This document shows positions 22,800-35,148 of a DNA stretch of 64,000 bases, one piece after another (the first letter of the stretch is position 1; the number at the start of each line of letters is the position of its first letter). Where the stretch lies: the NCBI GenBank assembly GCA_004369085.1, contig ML210151.1, positions 227,270-291,269 on the forward strand. The letters are read 5' to 3'. This stretch comes from Coprinopsis marcescibilis (lineage: Eukaryota; Basidiomycota; Agaricomycetes; Agaricales; Psathyrellaceae). The position numbers and the translations under genes were made by a program. The notes under the pieces were generated by a model. The model ran no database searches and had not been told where the DNA came from. It worked only from the letters and a program-made list of their open reading frames with translations.

Positions 22800-25408
22800 A
22801 TGCTACCTTATGGACTCCTCGACCTAACAGTGCAACGACTTGCGCTTCCAAATGGCGCGTCCAGGCTTTGTCGTCGCGGCTTTTCTCTTTCTCGAGCTTG
22901 GCGGAATGCGGAAACAGTGAGCACTCCACCAGTCGCCACTGCTTTTGTTTCCAAACTGCCAGAAGGTTCTGGGAGAAAGAAGAAGTCTCTGGCAGGAGTT
23001 CGCATACAGCCGCTCGATGTCCCTGTCGCATTGCGAGAACTGGACGAACGGATTCGAGCTCTCGAGACTGTTGTGGATTCAGAGGTGAGCAGAAGACTTT
23101 CTGTGATGATGGAGCCGTTTGATAACAGGAAACAGGAAACGGACGCTTTGGTGCACGAAACAAGCTACTCTGAGCAAGAACTCGCTATCTTTTACCAGGA
23201 CGTCCTAGCCAATCCGCTGGAAGGAGACAGCGAACTGCATGCCGACGAGAACGATGTACGGAAAGCCAGGGACGACGAAGATGTCGCTCTAGTTGAGGCG
23301 TTGTACGAACGGTTTGACGTGGACAATACCGCATCGACCTCCGCACGACCGTACCTCACAATCATCTCTCGCCTAGAGTCGATTGTGACTCGACTCGAAG
23401 AAACACAGCGAATTGGAGACCCTGAATCACCAAACCAAGAGCAACAGTTTTTCCCTGTCGGCATTCTTACTCCTAGAGAATGTGAAGCTCTGGTCCGGGT
23501 TTCGATCAATTCGAAAGATATAGAATCTGCAGAAATCACGCTGGATTTAATGAAGGTACGTTTTCTCTGCTCTTTCTGTATCGACTGTGATTAATCTTAA
23601 TCTCATTGTAGAGGACGGGATTATCCGTTCCAGATCAAGCGGTCACCGACATACTGCAAATGTATACCAACAATGGAAATGTGGCAGAAGTGGACAATAC
23701 CATTGCCAGATTCGCACCTAAACCCGCTGAAGATCACCGTCACCTGCATATCCAAGCTCACATTAAAGCAACTCCACCAAGAGCCATCCCGACAGTGGCC
23801 CTTGAACTCTTGCACCACTACGAAAATCGAGGTATCCCAGCTCCAATGGAAACCTACACCTCCCTCATTGCTTCCCTCTTCTCCCGCCCATCGTCAATCG
23901 CCCGGGGCCAAGCATGGGACCTTTTCTCCCACATGCGTTACGTTGCCCACCCAGATCCAGACGTACCGCTATACACGCTCATGATCCGTGCATGTGCATC
24001 ACCCATCCAATCCTCCCTCCGCTCCGAACCAGAAAAGGCTTTGGATCTCTGGACAGAGATGACCGTCGACCATCGTCTTACACCGACCATTGATGCATAC
24101 AACGCCATCATCCTAGCCTGCTCACGAACTGGAACCAAAGAATTCGTCAGCGAGGCTTTCCGTATCGCCAGACAGATGTTGGATTCGCACCGAGATGCAC
24201 AGGGCTTTTCGGCCTATCGACCTGACCGCAAGACCTTTTGCGCTTTGCTGGAGGGTGCGAAGCGGCTTGGCGACCTGGGGAGGGTGCGGTGGATTTTGGC
24301 GGAGATGACGCGGAATACGGAGGACGCCACAAATGCCAATGGGCCAGTTAATGCCGAGGTGGACGAGGAAGTTATGCTCCACGTCTTCCACGCATATGCT
24401 GCCTATAAGCCGCCGTTCTTGAAATCTATAACCAAAATCGTCGAGGAGGATTCTCCTGCTGCCGGAGGAGCTCAGGAAACCACAACCGCCTCTGGATCGC
24501 GAGAACCGTCAGAGATCACCGACCCTGGAACTGACACCGCCCCTTCATTCGCCCACATCCCACCTCAAACCCACGATGAAGTCGTTCAGGAGGTCCACTT
24601 CCTCTTCCACTGCATTCGGGAGGCGCAAAATGGGTCCTCGGTTGACGTTCACGAATCAGAGGAAGCCGCTATTTCCCTAGCCAAGTTCAAAAACGTCGCC
24701 ATCACACCCTACCTTGTCAACGCATACATGTCGGTTCTCTACAACCACGCATCGCTCTCCGCGTGTCGCGACGTCTTTTGGTCCATTTACGGCGCACTCA
24801 AGGTTACCAGGAGCGTCCGTGCCTACGTCGAGGCCCTCGAACGGTGTGCAATCGCGAAGAAGAACCGGGATGGCGGGCTCGAACGGCAGAATGCGCTCCA
24901 GTTTGCGGAGGAGTTGTGGAAGGACTGGTCGGTTATGGAAATGCATGGTGAACATGCAGGGCAGAAACTGGATGCGCGGATGGTGGAACGCGCGACTGGG
25001 GCCATGATCCGTGTGTTCGCTTTGAACGAGCAAGTGGATCGTGCGTTGGAGCTCGTTCGGGCTTTCTCCAAGCGTTATGACCCCAGCGCTGTCAGGGAAC
25101 GTGCCCCGAAGCCGTTTTTGCGTTCGACCAAGACGGTGCTGGTGGGAGCGAAGCCGTTGGTTAGGATGACGAGTGCGACGGAGGTTCCGGACGATTTTGT
25201 GCCGCCGATGTTGTTGTTCAAAGATGTGGAGGTACTGCATCATCGGTTAGTTGCGAAAAGGAGGCACAAAGACGTTGGGTACCTCAAGTGGGTGTGCAAA
25301 GCGTATGAGTGGGCGTTGCGAGTTAGGAGGGACGAGTCGTTCAGGGATCACCCCAAGGCACCTATCAGTCAGCTCCCAGTCGCCCTCAACCGTCAATCAT
25401 CAACATGA
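22800..25408 (+). CDS. Mitochondrial pentatricopeptide (PPR) protein
   Basis: A probable organellar RNA-binding protein acting in mitochondrial RNA maturation or translation. Exons 22800-23555 and 23612-25408 (intron GTACGT...TTGTAG) give 2553 nt (850 aa). The N-terminus is Arg-rich with few acids (LCRRGFSLSRAWRNAETVST), a typical matrix presequence. A coiled-coil/acidic region precedes the repeats. PPR-like helix pairs include PMETYTSLIASLFSR, DVPLYTLMIRACASP, TPTIDAYNAIILACSRTGTK, RPDRKTFCALLEGAKRLGDL and TPYLVNAYMSVLYNHASLSA. An acidic/Ser-rich insertion (about 24440-24560) splits the repeats. The C-terminus is basic (AKRRHKDVGYLKWVCKAYEW). The RNA target is unknown; repeats are degenerate, so a PPR code cannot be read reliably. 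Confidence 0.85.
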
Positions 25409-25556
25409 CCATGGTGTTGACTTATTCCTCTAGCTCCGAATATCTTACAATAATCTAATCAGTTGGATAATCACTGCTCAATACATTCATTCGCTTTCGA
25501 CAAATACAAACGACTGGACAAATGTTATTCTAGAAGAAGCAAAATACAGAGCTACT

Positions 25557-26939
25557 TCAAACTGCTGCTGCAACGTTTTTATACATGTGGATCTGCGACG
25601 CATCCTCTCCTAGTGGAAGAAATCGAGAGACCAGTTTTCGCAATTTCCCTCCGCCGTTGTCGGTTGGAAGTACGTCTCCATCGACGATGGTGCATTGTAC
25701 ACCTTGACTTTTCAAAGCCGGTTTCACTGGACTGTCAATCGTACTCCACTCCGAATCGTCGAGGTCGGAATCAGTTTCTTGGGTGTTTACTGGATATTCA
25801 TCAAACCTGAGTACTGAGACAAACTCCAAAGTTGACTTCATGCTCACCAATTGTTGCGGAAGAATCTGGACTACAAGCAGTAGAACTGGGTGGGTATTCT
25901 GTACAGGACGACTTCTTAGTGGGAGATTGTCGACGGTTCAGTGCGCTTTTAGCGGTTCCATCGGTTGCCAGACTGCTTGAACGGAATTGGACGCCGCTGC
26001 TGGAAGACGTTGATGGGGTCGGAATTCGAGAGAACACTGGTTGTGGGCGAGCAACACTTGTGGGCCGGCTTCCTGATTGAAAAAGAGCTCACTGGCTTGC
26101 TCGAAACAAACGGTTCGTGCAATGTGCTCACCTGCAGGCTGTCGTCTGATCTGGTCCCGTCGGTCACTTAGTTCCGGAAGGCCCGTTTCGCAAAATTGTG
26201 AATCTAAAGAAGCAAAAGGTGAGCACAGTAAATGGATACGATTTGTCCTGGTCTCACGATGAATGGGCTTATATGCTGGCGACGGTACCACCGGTTCAGG
26301 CTTGGTCTGCTGACACTGACACACAGACATCGGAGTGAACAAGTCCGCATCCGCCACCGGCTCGTCCCAACCATCCAGCTTCTCAAACCCAACCGGCCGG
26401 GTGTAATCGTATTCAGGGTAGGAGAAAAAGTCGGGAGGGAACGAGTTGTTTCGCAATGCGACCCACGACGCGAACAGCTTGTCAAAATTCTCGAACGACC
26501 TGTTGTCCAGCCCCAAATTCCATTGCAGATCACAGCAAAGCTGCGTCTCTAGATACGAAAGCTGGCTGGCGCTGAAGTGGTAGCCGGTGATGTATAGCCA
26601 GCGGTTCATTGGCAACGGGAAGTCAGAGAGGTACTTGGAGGCGACGATGAATGCGGCGGTGAAGACGTTGAGGCCGTTGATTCCCTCCAGCTGGATGTTG
26701 GGACGCTTTTGCTTGAGCCGGCCGATGAGGTATATGGCTCCTCCAGCTACCGATGGGTGGAGGAACGAGCGTTGGAGGATGTGGTAGATGATGTGTCGCT
26801 GTTCGGCTGGCCAAGTCTCTGAGCGGTAAATGTCGGGTCCCAATGTGCATGCAAGGTGCCCATATACGAGCTCAGAGAGAAGTACGCATTCCACTGTCGT
26901 TATTGGGTAAAGGCCTTCTGCGTATTCGAACAGCAACAT
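25557..26939 (-). CDS. PCL/PHO80-type cyclin
   Basis: A cyclin of the family that activates Pho85/CDK5-like kinases. The start ATG is at 26939 (MLLFEYAEGLYPITTVECVL). Exons: 26939-26258, 26203-26132, 26036 to about 25860, then the last exon to 25557. The cyclin box is in exon 1: VLLSELVYGHLACTLGP, IIYHILQRSFLHPSVAGGAI, GLNVFTAAFIVASKYLSDFP, MNRWLYITGYHFSASQLSYL and ETQLCCDLQWNLGL. The tail is Ser/Thr/Pro-rich, consistent with phosphorylation control and PEST-like turnover, and ends QIHMYKNVAAAV. The last intron is uncertain: the best-phased acceptor (CTCAG before TACTCAGG) needs a weak GTAGTC donor. An upstream in-frame extension lacks an ATG. It shares strand and layout with the cyclin-like gene at 30.2-31.4 kb. 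Confidence 0.83.
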
Positions 26940-27059
26940 GGTATTTGAGAAGCAGCGTTTATCTTCAGAGGGATGTTTGCGAGAGCTGCAGAGCAGACTT
27001 GGAGATGATGATGGCTGTGGTGAAGGAACTATTTTTGCCAATGTCTAGATTCTCACTTA

Positions 27060-27067
27060 ATTTATAG
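27060..27067 (-). promoter_or_regulatory. TATA-like element of the cyclin gene
   Basis: The minus strand reads CTATAAAT about 120 nt upstream of the chosen cyclin start. The match is good; use is inferred. Confidence 0.35.
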
Positions 27068-27516
27068 CGAGGTGCACCTTGAGACGATATGGATAGTTTC
27101 GACTCACCTTGCTGAGACTTCCGCTTCATCGATGCCAGCGAGACCATTGGATTGGATATCTCATGGCTTGTCTCACCTTTCTGTGTGCGCAGTGGGAGGA
27201 CAGTCAAGTACTGTCTGATTATGCTAGTAGCAAGTCCACCATATTCCTTTGAGTCAATTATCCGCAAAACAGAATTGAAACAGAAAGGAGAAGGCTGAAG
27301 CTATTTTTAGAATAAGCTTTTGTTTCCGCAAATAGAAGCCGGTGAACCGACGAGAGGATGTGACGATGTGACGTCATATGCCCCTAACATTCAGCAGTCA
27401 CTGTTGTGAAGAAGGCGCAATTGCTTATGGTTTAAGAGCAGATACACGTTGGCACAGAAATGTACCATGCAGTAGTTCTAACTCTATGACGGACTAGTTA
27501 AATACTTGCTGCCGTA

Positions 27517-28960
27517 CTACTTCGCTGGTCGGATAGGAGCCAATGTGGCGACCTTGTCCACAACACCCACAGCAGCCAAGAAATTTGAGATCGGCTCGCC
27601 ATTTCCCTATGCAACGCGCAAGAGCAGTGAGTATTATCCTATTTGGCGGATATAATAAGCCGCGGAAGACTTACGATCATGTTGTGAGGGAATCCGGGTA
27701 CGAAAGGACTGACACTCTCCAAGGACTTGATTTGCTCTTCAGTCAAGGAGATGCTAAGAGCTTCGATGTTCTGCTCCAGCTGCTCAACCTTGCGACCCCC
27801 GATAATGGGGAATACAAAGGGAGCCTTGTGCATGACGTAGGCAATGGCGACTGTTAGTAAAAGCAACAGTCAGCCTGAGGATGTTTAAGAGATTGTGAAA
27901 GAATAACTGACCCGAGGTGATTGACTTGGCTCCGACATCGTTGGCAATCTTTTCCAATGCACCGGATGTTGCCCGCTCCACGTCGTTTCGTTTCCAATCA
28001 GCAGCGAAGACAGTGCGCCCGTTCTCTCCGGACTTGAGACGGGCCTCCTCCTCCGCGTCCGTTCGAAGCTTTCCGCCTCCGAGGACGGCCCAAGGAGCCA
28101 GGGCCATGCCCTCCATACGTGCCATCGGGATAATTTCTCGTTCAAAGGAGCGCTCGAGGATGCTCCAGGAGCCTTGGTAGACAGAGAAGGGGGTCAATCC
28201 ATGGTCTCTTGCGTATTGGTTAGCCCTGGACACAATCCAGGCCGGGGTATCCGAGATTCCCTGAATGCCTTGTGAGCGTACAGCGTTATAACAAGTGTCT
28301 GGAAGCTCACCAAGTAGAAGACCTTGCCCTGTGTAACAAGGCTGTGGAGGCCTTGCATGACTTCTTCAATGCTGGTGCTCCAATCCCACACATGGACATA
28401 GAAAAGGTCGATGTAATCGGTGCGCAATTTCTTGAGCGATGCCTTGAGGGATAGGTGCATGTTCTTGACACCATTCCCGGCATATAGGACCTTTTGGCTG
28501 ATATTATCTGCCCTGGGCTTGTAGTTGACGGTGTACTGAGCGAGTTTGGACATGAGCTCAAACTGTTGAAGCGGATAACAAACACAATTCATACCTTGGT
28601 GGCAATAAACAACTGATCTCTGATCCCGCGTTGCTCAGCCCATTCACCTACGAACTCCTCCGAGCTCTCGTCCTGGCTAACAAGTTATGAGATAAGTTAA
28701 ATTCAAATATATAGGAAAAGAGGCTATACTCACTAGAAGTTGGCGGTATCAATAAAGTTGCCTCCCTTATCGAAATAGGCATCAAGAAGCTTGAAGCTGG
28801 ATTCTTTGTTCATGCTTCCCATTCCAAACTCTGACCACTTGTCACCGATGCTCATGGCACCCAATTGGAGAGGGGAGACATGAACGCCCGCAACAGGCGC
28901 TAACTGTCGATAACGGCCAAGGGCAGTAGCAGGAGCAGGAGGAGGTCCAAAAACTGACAT
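27517..28960 (-). CDS. Aryl-alcohol dehydrogenase-type aldo-keto reductase
   Basis: A probable NADPH-dependent reductase of aromatic aldehydes (AAD / norsolorinic-acid-reductase-like family, AKR9), useful in lignin-derived aromatic turnover; the substrate is inferred. The start ATG is at 28960 ([20 protein letters not shown]). Motifs: [28 protein letters not shown] (cofactor/active-site Asp), [46 protein letters not shown] followed by [76 protein letters not shown] and [20 protein letters not shown]. It stops at 27517 after [10 protein letters not shown]. Six or more exons with standard introns; intact. It belongs to a different AKR subfamily from the tandem pair at 16-19 kb. Confidence 0.9.
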
Positions 28961-29043
28961 TTCGGCGAAGCTAGGTTGATGGCAAGAGAGAGAAGTTGCT
29001 TTAGGATGAGTTGGTTACTTTTGACTATCCTTTCACGGTCCCC

Positions 29044-29052
29044 CTTTTATAC
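29044..29052 (-). promoter_or_regulatory. TATA box of the AAD-type reductase
   Basis: The minus strand reads TATAAAAGG, followed by more G, about 84 nt upstream of the ATG at 28960: a near-ideal core TATA. This suggests an inducible promoter. Confidence 0.6.
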
Positions 29053-30209
29053 GAAACACATTGCACTGGGCAAGCATAAATCCATTCTTGCCATCCGCCA
29101 TTCCGATTCGGTCGTTGGTTGGGTGACAAGTTGGTGACAAACCACAAAGTTCATTCGAAGCATACTATACGCGCGTCGCGGCGCAAACTATTTTTCGGTT
29201 GCAAAAGGGTCGGCAGAGCTTGCGCATCTCCACGGCTCAGCCATGCTTCGTACGAAAAAGTGAACTAGTCGTCCAACGTGGAAATTTCCGAGAAACGAAG
29301 CTGTCGGCAGACGATTGCGTGGCCAACGGCAGACATGAATGGGGGTGGGTTATCGCCAGTTTTTTGCTTCTGCAAACTTTGGAGACCTTTTTGCTCGGGT
29401 ACTGACGTCCATCGTCGCCAAAATGCTCCATAAGCACTCCACGCCTCACAGCTGCCCTTACAAACCTATACTGGCCATCGCATTGCACGGCAAGAGACCG
29501 GCCTGTTCGGCCTACCTCTGGGAAATATGTGCCGTACGCTTAGCCCCTGGACCGGCCCCAAGACATGAGATTGAGCACGGATGCCATGAACATCGAAGAA
29601 AAAGAGTGAGCAAGCGAGACGAAGAAAGGCAAAAGGGAACCTTCAATTTGGCGCCAGCTCAATGTCGAGTCTTGGCGTCGCGAAATCCCCTGAAGTTCCC
29701 CGCGAAACCCGTCGGGATCAAACAGCCCAAGAACCTCACGAATGGTCCCAATTTCGAAAGCCCCAGAATGAGCATGCTTCGTCACTCTGCTCTGGCAGGC
29801 CAGATGAATAATGTAAGTATTCGTCCTGGCAAAAAATCCGAAGGACGGAATGACGGTTCTTCACTGGACATTGTCATCAAGCAACGATGCCATGGGGCCT
29901 CGAGCTTTAGTAACAAGTATCTGAGGACGCTATTCTTGCTATCGTCCAATTCTCTGCTGCCCAATCGATGCGTCTTTAAGATTTAAGGATCCTAAAAGAC
30001 AAATGCTGCCTACCCAATGAGATAGTTCCTGAAAGCTATTTTAATGCGTTTGAGGCTGAAATAGGGATAGTCACAGTCATGCGCCGGCTGGCTGCCCAAA
30101 AGTTAGCGTCGCGAGGATGATTTCTAAGCTATTGCAAGCAAGAGAATGGTTAGCAAATAACCAAGATCCTAATACCACAGAAACGGAGGTTATGATAGGG
30201 TGATACTAT
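29053..30209. other. Intergenic, with one long unexplained plus-strand frame
   Basis: A 215-codon open frame (29339-29986, +) crosses this spacer, but its composition (many Cys/His/Arg, no domain) and lack of introns do not convince me. It lies upstream of the AAD-type reductase promoter. Confidence 0.3.
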
Positions 30210-31427
30210 CTAATGTATTTTTGAACTGAGAGAAGAAGCAGAAGAGCCTGAGGATACCCTCCGAACAGACCGTTTGACGGCATTCTTGACTGTCTTAACA
30301 TAGCTCCGAATACGCATCCTCTTCTGCCTAGACGAAAGGCTAGGGTCACCGAACGGTGTGTAAGACACGTCGGAAAGGGCGCTATCCTGCGACGTTTCCG
30401 AGCCAGAACTTTGGACTGCAACGCGACGGGTTGGTCATGACAATTCGCATTCGCGCGTATGGAAATAAATCTCACTTGATCTAACCGTCTTTACCGACGA
30501 TGTATCGCTAGCGTTGTCGAAGTCGATGACCTGGTTGAGCAGATAGCTCTGACCAGAAGTGTCGTAGACGATACCAGATTCGTCATCCGAGTCGTAGTCA
30601 TCCGAAGCAGGCGAATCAGAGTTTCTGTGTTCATCCTCCCTGATCGTCTCCAAAAAGAGTAGGGACTGATGAGAAATAACATGTTACCAACGCCACTATT
30701 TGTTGCATAGTAGGAGATACACACCGAACTTCACCGACTCCTCCGACTCGCCTACAGTTGAATCCGCACAGCGATCAACGGATTGTTGCAGGGTGAAATT
30801 GAACCGCGTATCAACCCTCCGATGGTAAGCAACAGGGACAAAAGGTGAAACATAAAAGTGAAAGAACGCTTTAAGGCGAGGAAGGTCCCGCGGCGAGTCA
30901 CCCCTATCCCTATCCCCAACCCCTTCAACCAACACCGCATGGTAGCGGTTCACGTCCCAAGGACGATACTCAACGTCACTAAGCTGCATAAAATCTGAAA
31001 TAGTGAATGAAGGGCAAGTCGCCGACGCAACCCGGAAGAACGCAGCCACAAACAGCAGCTCGGCGTCTCTCCTAACCGCCGTTGCGCGGGGAAAGTGCGA
31101 TTTGAAGCGCATGATGAGGAAGAGTGCGCGTATGAAAGCGGTGGGTGGGATTTGGGGTAAGTGGGTTGCAGTACGAAGCAGGAGGCGCCGGATTGCTGAT
31201 AGACAGCCTTCATCGTCCCATGTAGGATAAGAGGTCGGGGTACTGAGCAGGTGGATTAAGTGGCCATAGACGATTTGGCTGAGAAACTTGGCCTGCTCGA
31301 GGAGGTCGCTGGGGTCAGAGGACCAATTGTTTTGGTAGAAGTCGAAGAACGAGGTCATGGCTCTGGTGCAGGGGAAGTGGAACACATTCCCGCTCGACAG
31401 AGGCTTTAAAACATAAGGTAGGCCCAT
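30210..31427 (-). CDS. Divergent cyclin-like protein
   Basis: The function is uncertain. The start ATG is at 31427, or an internal Met at about 31360 (MTSFFDFYQNNW). The long first exon (to about 30720) reads LLEQAKFLSQIVYGHLIHLL, SAIRRLLLRTATHLPQIPPT, AFIRALFLIMRFKSHFP, ELLFVAAFFRVASATCPSFT and SDFMQLSDVEYRPWDVNRYH. The order and spacing resemble the cyclin box of the gene at 25.6-26.9 kb (SELVYGHL..., ...AFIVASKYLSDF). A second exon (about 30678-30480) is acidic/Ser-rich (EDEHRNSDSPASDDYDSDDE), and the last exon ends SVRRVSSGSSASSLSSKIH at 30210. I infer a fast-evolving cyclin-fold paralogue. Whether it still binds a CDK cannot be judged; classic cyclin-box residues are poorly kept. Confidence 0.6.
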
Positions 31428-31960
31428 CTCGCAAACCCCTAGCCCATGTCCAAATCTGCGACGCAGGCCCTATCAAAGTGCAACAACCCGCCAAGGCGGT
31501 GCCTCATCTGCAATTACTCTAATTGGACGTCACACTACTGTTGATCTGAAGAGTATCTAACACACTAACCTGGAAAGGCGAGTGGAGATTGATCGTAGCT
31601 GGCTGTCGAACGCTATTTTCCGCTACGTGGAACCTGTAAGATACATGTCAGTGAATAACAAATGATAGCCAGCTGACATAACTCACGACACAAGTTAATT
31701 GCAGAATGCGTAAGCAAGCAATAACTGAGTAGCCTGCGAGGCCACCCCTTCTGAACGACGAAGATGGAGAGGAACAAAGGAAGAGTTAAACAAAGCAGAT
31801 CCGGACTTCTTGGGCGATGCACAATTAGAACACTACGCACTTGCCTTTTCCTTGATCCAAAGAACTCGACGCTACACAAAAGGCAAGCACGAAGTCAAAT
31901 TAAGGACAGATTGTAAATAACGCGTCAATGAACTCTCCCCACTACCCCCGCCCAACCGCT
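31428..31960. other. Intergenic
   Basis: A spacer of about 530 bp between the cyclin-like gene start and the 3' end of the transporter. A minus-strand frame at 31613-31879 is hydrophobic but has no support. Confidence 0.45.
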
Positions 31961-34257
31961 CTACGACGACAGTTTGGCCGGTGGAAGCGTCCGAACGCTA
32001 ACATCATACGCCTCCGGTGGCAAGATATGCGATGACTTCCGAGCCAATGGAATATGAACCGAGCACGAGTCCGAACGTGCAATGCCAGACTGGGCAAGTG
32101 CCACATCCCTCGGAGCACCCGGAACCCGACTCGCCACACCGTCCCGACTTGGAAGTGCGACTACCTCCCGCGGCTGGCCAGGAACAGGCCTCGACGGTGC
32201 ATATCGGGAATATCTCCTCAATCGCGGACCAAACTTTATCAGGACAAAGGGGAGGGGCATCAGCACCGCCGCGATGCACCCTAGGACCGTGCTTGCCCAA
32301 CGAGGATTGAGGGATTCGTACATCTGTGTGGCGAACAAGGGGAACGCCGCTCCTGTCAGGCTTCGCACGACCGTGTTAGCCGCTAGCGCAGATGCTGCCA
32401 CCGAGAGGTAGGCGTCGACAATGTAGTTGACGAGACAAAGCTAAACGAACAAGTGGGTTTCGGTCAGGAAGGGTAAAGGGCGACCACTGAAGGATGGAGT
32501 TGCTTACAAAAATAAGGTAGATCGCCCACCCCATTAGCACCCCTGACACAAAGGGTACCGCCAAGTGAATGCTAGGATAAGAAGTCCACGCAAACCAGAA
32601 GAATGCGATGGCAAAGAGTGGAGCACCGATGAGGCCCATCTCCAACCGGGTTTCTGGGGGTACGGGTGCCGGCGCATATCGCTGTATCGCCCTATCATAC
32701 CGGGGGTTAATCAGAATGAAATAAGTCAATACCCCAATCACACCCCCAATGGGAAGGTTAAGCAGCATTAGTCCAGATGCACCGGGATCCAGGTTGTGGC
32801 CTTGGCCAAAAACGATGGGATAAGCTTCGAAGAGGAGGTAGATGCACCCGTACATGAAGCTCATGTAGATTGTGATCGCAATCAACATGGGCTCGAAGAA
32901 CAACACACGGAATGGCTGCAGTAGAATCGCTTCGACCCTTTGCCGGAAGGAATGGCGTTTCATCTCGATGGGCGCGATGTATCGGGTGTTCCCAGTTGTC
33001 GCCCTTAAACGGCAGGCCTTCTTTCGGAGAAGAACCGGACTGTTCGTAAGGGTTAACCAGGGAAATGGGATCTAACGTCTGGAAGGGCTTACGAATAGGT
33101 CTCCGGGAGTGTGGAGACTACGAGAAGAAGGCATACGCCGGCCTGTTGGTCCATCAGATGAAGAACAGAGAGGATGGTTTTGGGTACCCACAAATATGGT
33201 AAGAAGCCAGAAGATCCAGTTCCATCTAACTCCAGCGACGGTTAGATAGCCGGAAATTGTTGGTCCGAGGGCAGGACCTGCGAAAGGGGCTAACTGAAAG
33301 AGTCAATCAAAATCAGTCAAAATTGGTGGCGGTCAAGAAGATCGACATTGACTTACGGTAAACATAGATAACGCCTTGCCTCTGGTGCTGGGATCCCATA
33401 TATCTCCAATAACGGCTCTAGAGAACCATGTATCACGCATTGGTCTGAGAAAACGAGAGACCGTGTGGGGACTGACCCTGAGTTAGACAAGGGTGCGGCC
33501 GCAAATATGCCACCTATGAGCCTGAACACGAGAATTGAATTCATACTCGTGGCCACCGAGTTCAAGATCTGAAATATCTGAAGTATAGTTCGTCAATTTG
33601 CTTGCTTGCTTGAGGGCTTGGTGAGCTGCAATTACCATGTATAACGAGAATGATGCGATGAAAACCGGTCTTCGACCATACTAGGCGTAAATGTCAATTT
33701 AAAAAACTCCGGGGGAGTTCCCTCTCATCTACCTGTTCTGACAATGGTCCCCACAGGAGAGGCCCGAGACAATATCCGGCGATAAACGATGACAGGACGA
33801 GAACTCCCACTTCGCTGGAGACTTGAAATTCGTGAACCAACGTCGGAATAACTCCAGCCGGAGCTGAGCTTGCGAAAGTCCTTAAAAGGTTTTGAGTCAG
33901 TCTGCTTTCGGTTTGAGAAAAGAAATACCAACGCATTGAGAACCAACATTGAGGATAGCCCTGTGGTATACCAACGTTTGGCACGGCTCCAATTCTGCCG
34001 TCATACTGCATGTAAGAAGCTACGAAAGCAGCTAAGGGGGGATAACATACTTTCGGATTCTCCTGGTCGTTCTCCTCCCATGAGACGATGATGTCTTCTT
34101 TCACCGAGACAGCCTCTAGACAAAAGTTCTCCGCCAGCTCCAAGTCCTGACGCTTCAGAGGCATTGACGAGAGCTCTATCCCGTCAGAGTATCCGGAGTC
34201 CTTGTAGTACATCCCTCCAGTATCCTTTGAGGGTCGCAGCGATATTTCGAAAGACAT
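31961..34257 (-). CDS. MFS transporter, DHA1 drug/polyamine antiporter type
   Basis: A predicted plasma-membrane proton antiporter for drugs or polyamines (Tpo1/Flr1-like). The start ATG is at 34257 (MSFEISLRPSKDTGGMYY), with a hydrophilic N-terminus ending SWEENDQENPK and then NWSRAKRW, the usual DHA1 pre-TM1 motif. Transmembrane blocks in order: SSMLVLNALV; VGVLVLSSFIAGYCLGPLLW followed by GPLSEQ (motif A region); RRPVFIASFSLYM; NSILVFRLIGGIFAAAPLSN; LAPFAGPALGPTISGYL (motif C); WNWIFWLLTIF. After a central loop (LQPFRVLFFEPMLIAITIYM) come the C-terminal six, for example GLMLLNLPIGGVIGVLTYFI and FAIAFFWFAWTSYP, then SGVLMGWAIYLIF. A Ser/Arg/Pro-rich cytosolic tail ends at 31961. Many small exons with standard introns; I did not find a break. 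Substrate is unknown. Confidence 0.88.
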
Positions 34258-34310
34258 TTTGCAGAGAAGAGTGTAGACATCGATGCTAGTCAAATACCCT
34301 CGGCGTGCCC

Positions 34311-34320
34311 TAATATATAG
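34311..34320 (-). promoter_or_regulatory. TATA-like element of the MFS gene
   Basis: The minus strand reads CTATATATTA, 54-63 nt upstream of the transporter ATG. Confidence 0.45.
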
Positions 34321-35148
34321 TTTTTGGAGAATACGTTGAGGTGTGCTGCTGTCACAGGATGCATCGGGCACCGACAAAGAACTCGAAGAACCGCAGCATT
34401 GACAACTCTGATCGCTGATCCTATAAGCTCGTTTCTTACTAGTCGTCTGCCTCGTGCCCCGGTCCTAAAGATCCGCCTTTGTGTAGTTACCCGTTTGGAG
34501 CTCGAGATTTTCGTAGACAACAGTCGGAGAGGTGGTCCTTCAGACAGTGGCCTCGGGTCACCTGAGGCACCATAGCAAACTAGCTCAACCTGAATAGAGG
34601 ATAGGGATCATCGGTTGAAAAAGTCCTCCATGAGCCTAAGTATCAGGAGTATCAGCAGATTGGCAGGCATCGTATTGTAAAAGAACCCACCGATTCAAGC
34701 GCCATTCCTGTGGGCCGTCGAAAACGGTCTTCCAATTGTCATGCATTCATGTCCCGGTACATGAATAAAAAGCATGCTCCTCGCAACCTATACTATTGTC
34801 ACGACTGGTAGTCCATACGGCCAGGGGAGTGGTTGCTCGAGTTGATTGTCGAGATGTTATGAGAAATGTGGAATAATGATGGCGGTCAGCGAGAAACCGG
34901 GATAGGGCTTTATCGCGACTCGCGTGGGTGCGAACTTGAAGCGGGGCCACGGTGTAGTGAGCGCTGACTCGGAGAAATAGCCTTCCAGGCAGAAATTTGA
35001 GGCACGTGAATCTATATACTGTTACATGATGGGTCATAAACTAAGTACACAGTCATAAAAGTCGTTACACAATATAAAACGAATAAATAACCAAAATCAA
35101 CCCTAGGTTTGACCTAACGTCATTCCCATCTACCATCCATCCTTGCAT
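34321..35148. other. Intergenic
   Basis: A spacer between the MFS promoter and the 3' end of the GH18 gene. Minus-strand frames at 34290-34520 and 34747-35037 lack any support. I see nothing else. Confidence 0.45.

Noticed and set aside
29339..29986. 215-codon open frame on the plus strand
   Set aside because: No introns in a genome where nearly every gene is split, no domain, and a poor composition for a protein; kept only as a remark.
15903..34257. A secondary-metabolite cluster made of the three AKRs, the MFS transporter and the lectin
   Set aside because: There is no backbone enzyme (PKS, NRPS, terpene synthase), no P450, and housekeeping-type genes (PPR, cyclin) lie between them.
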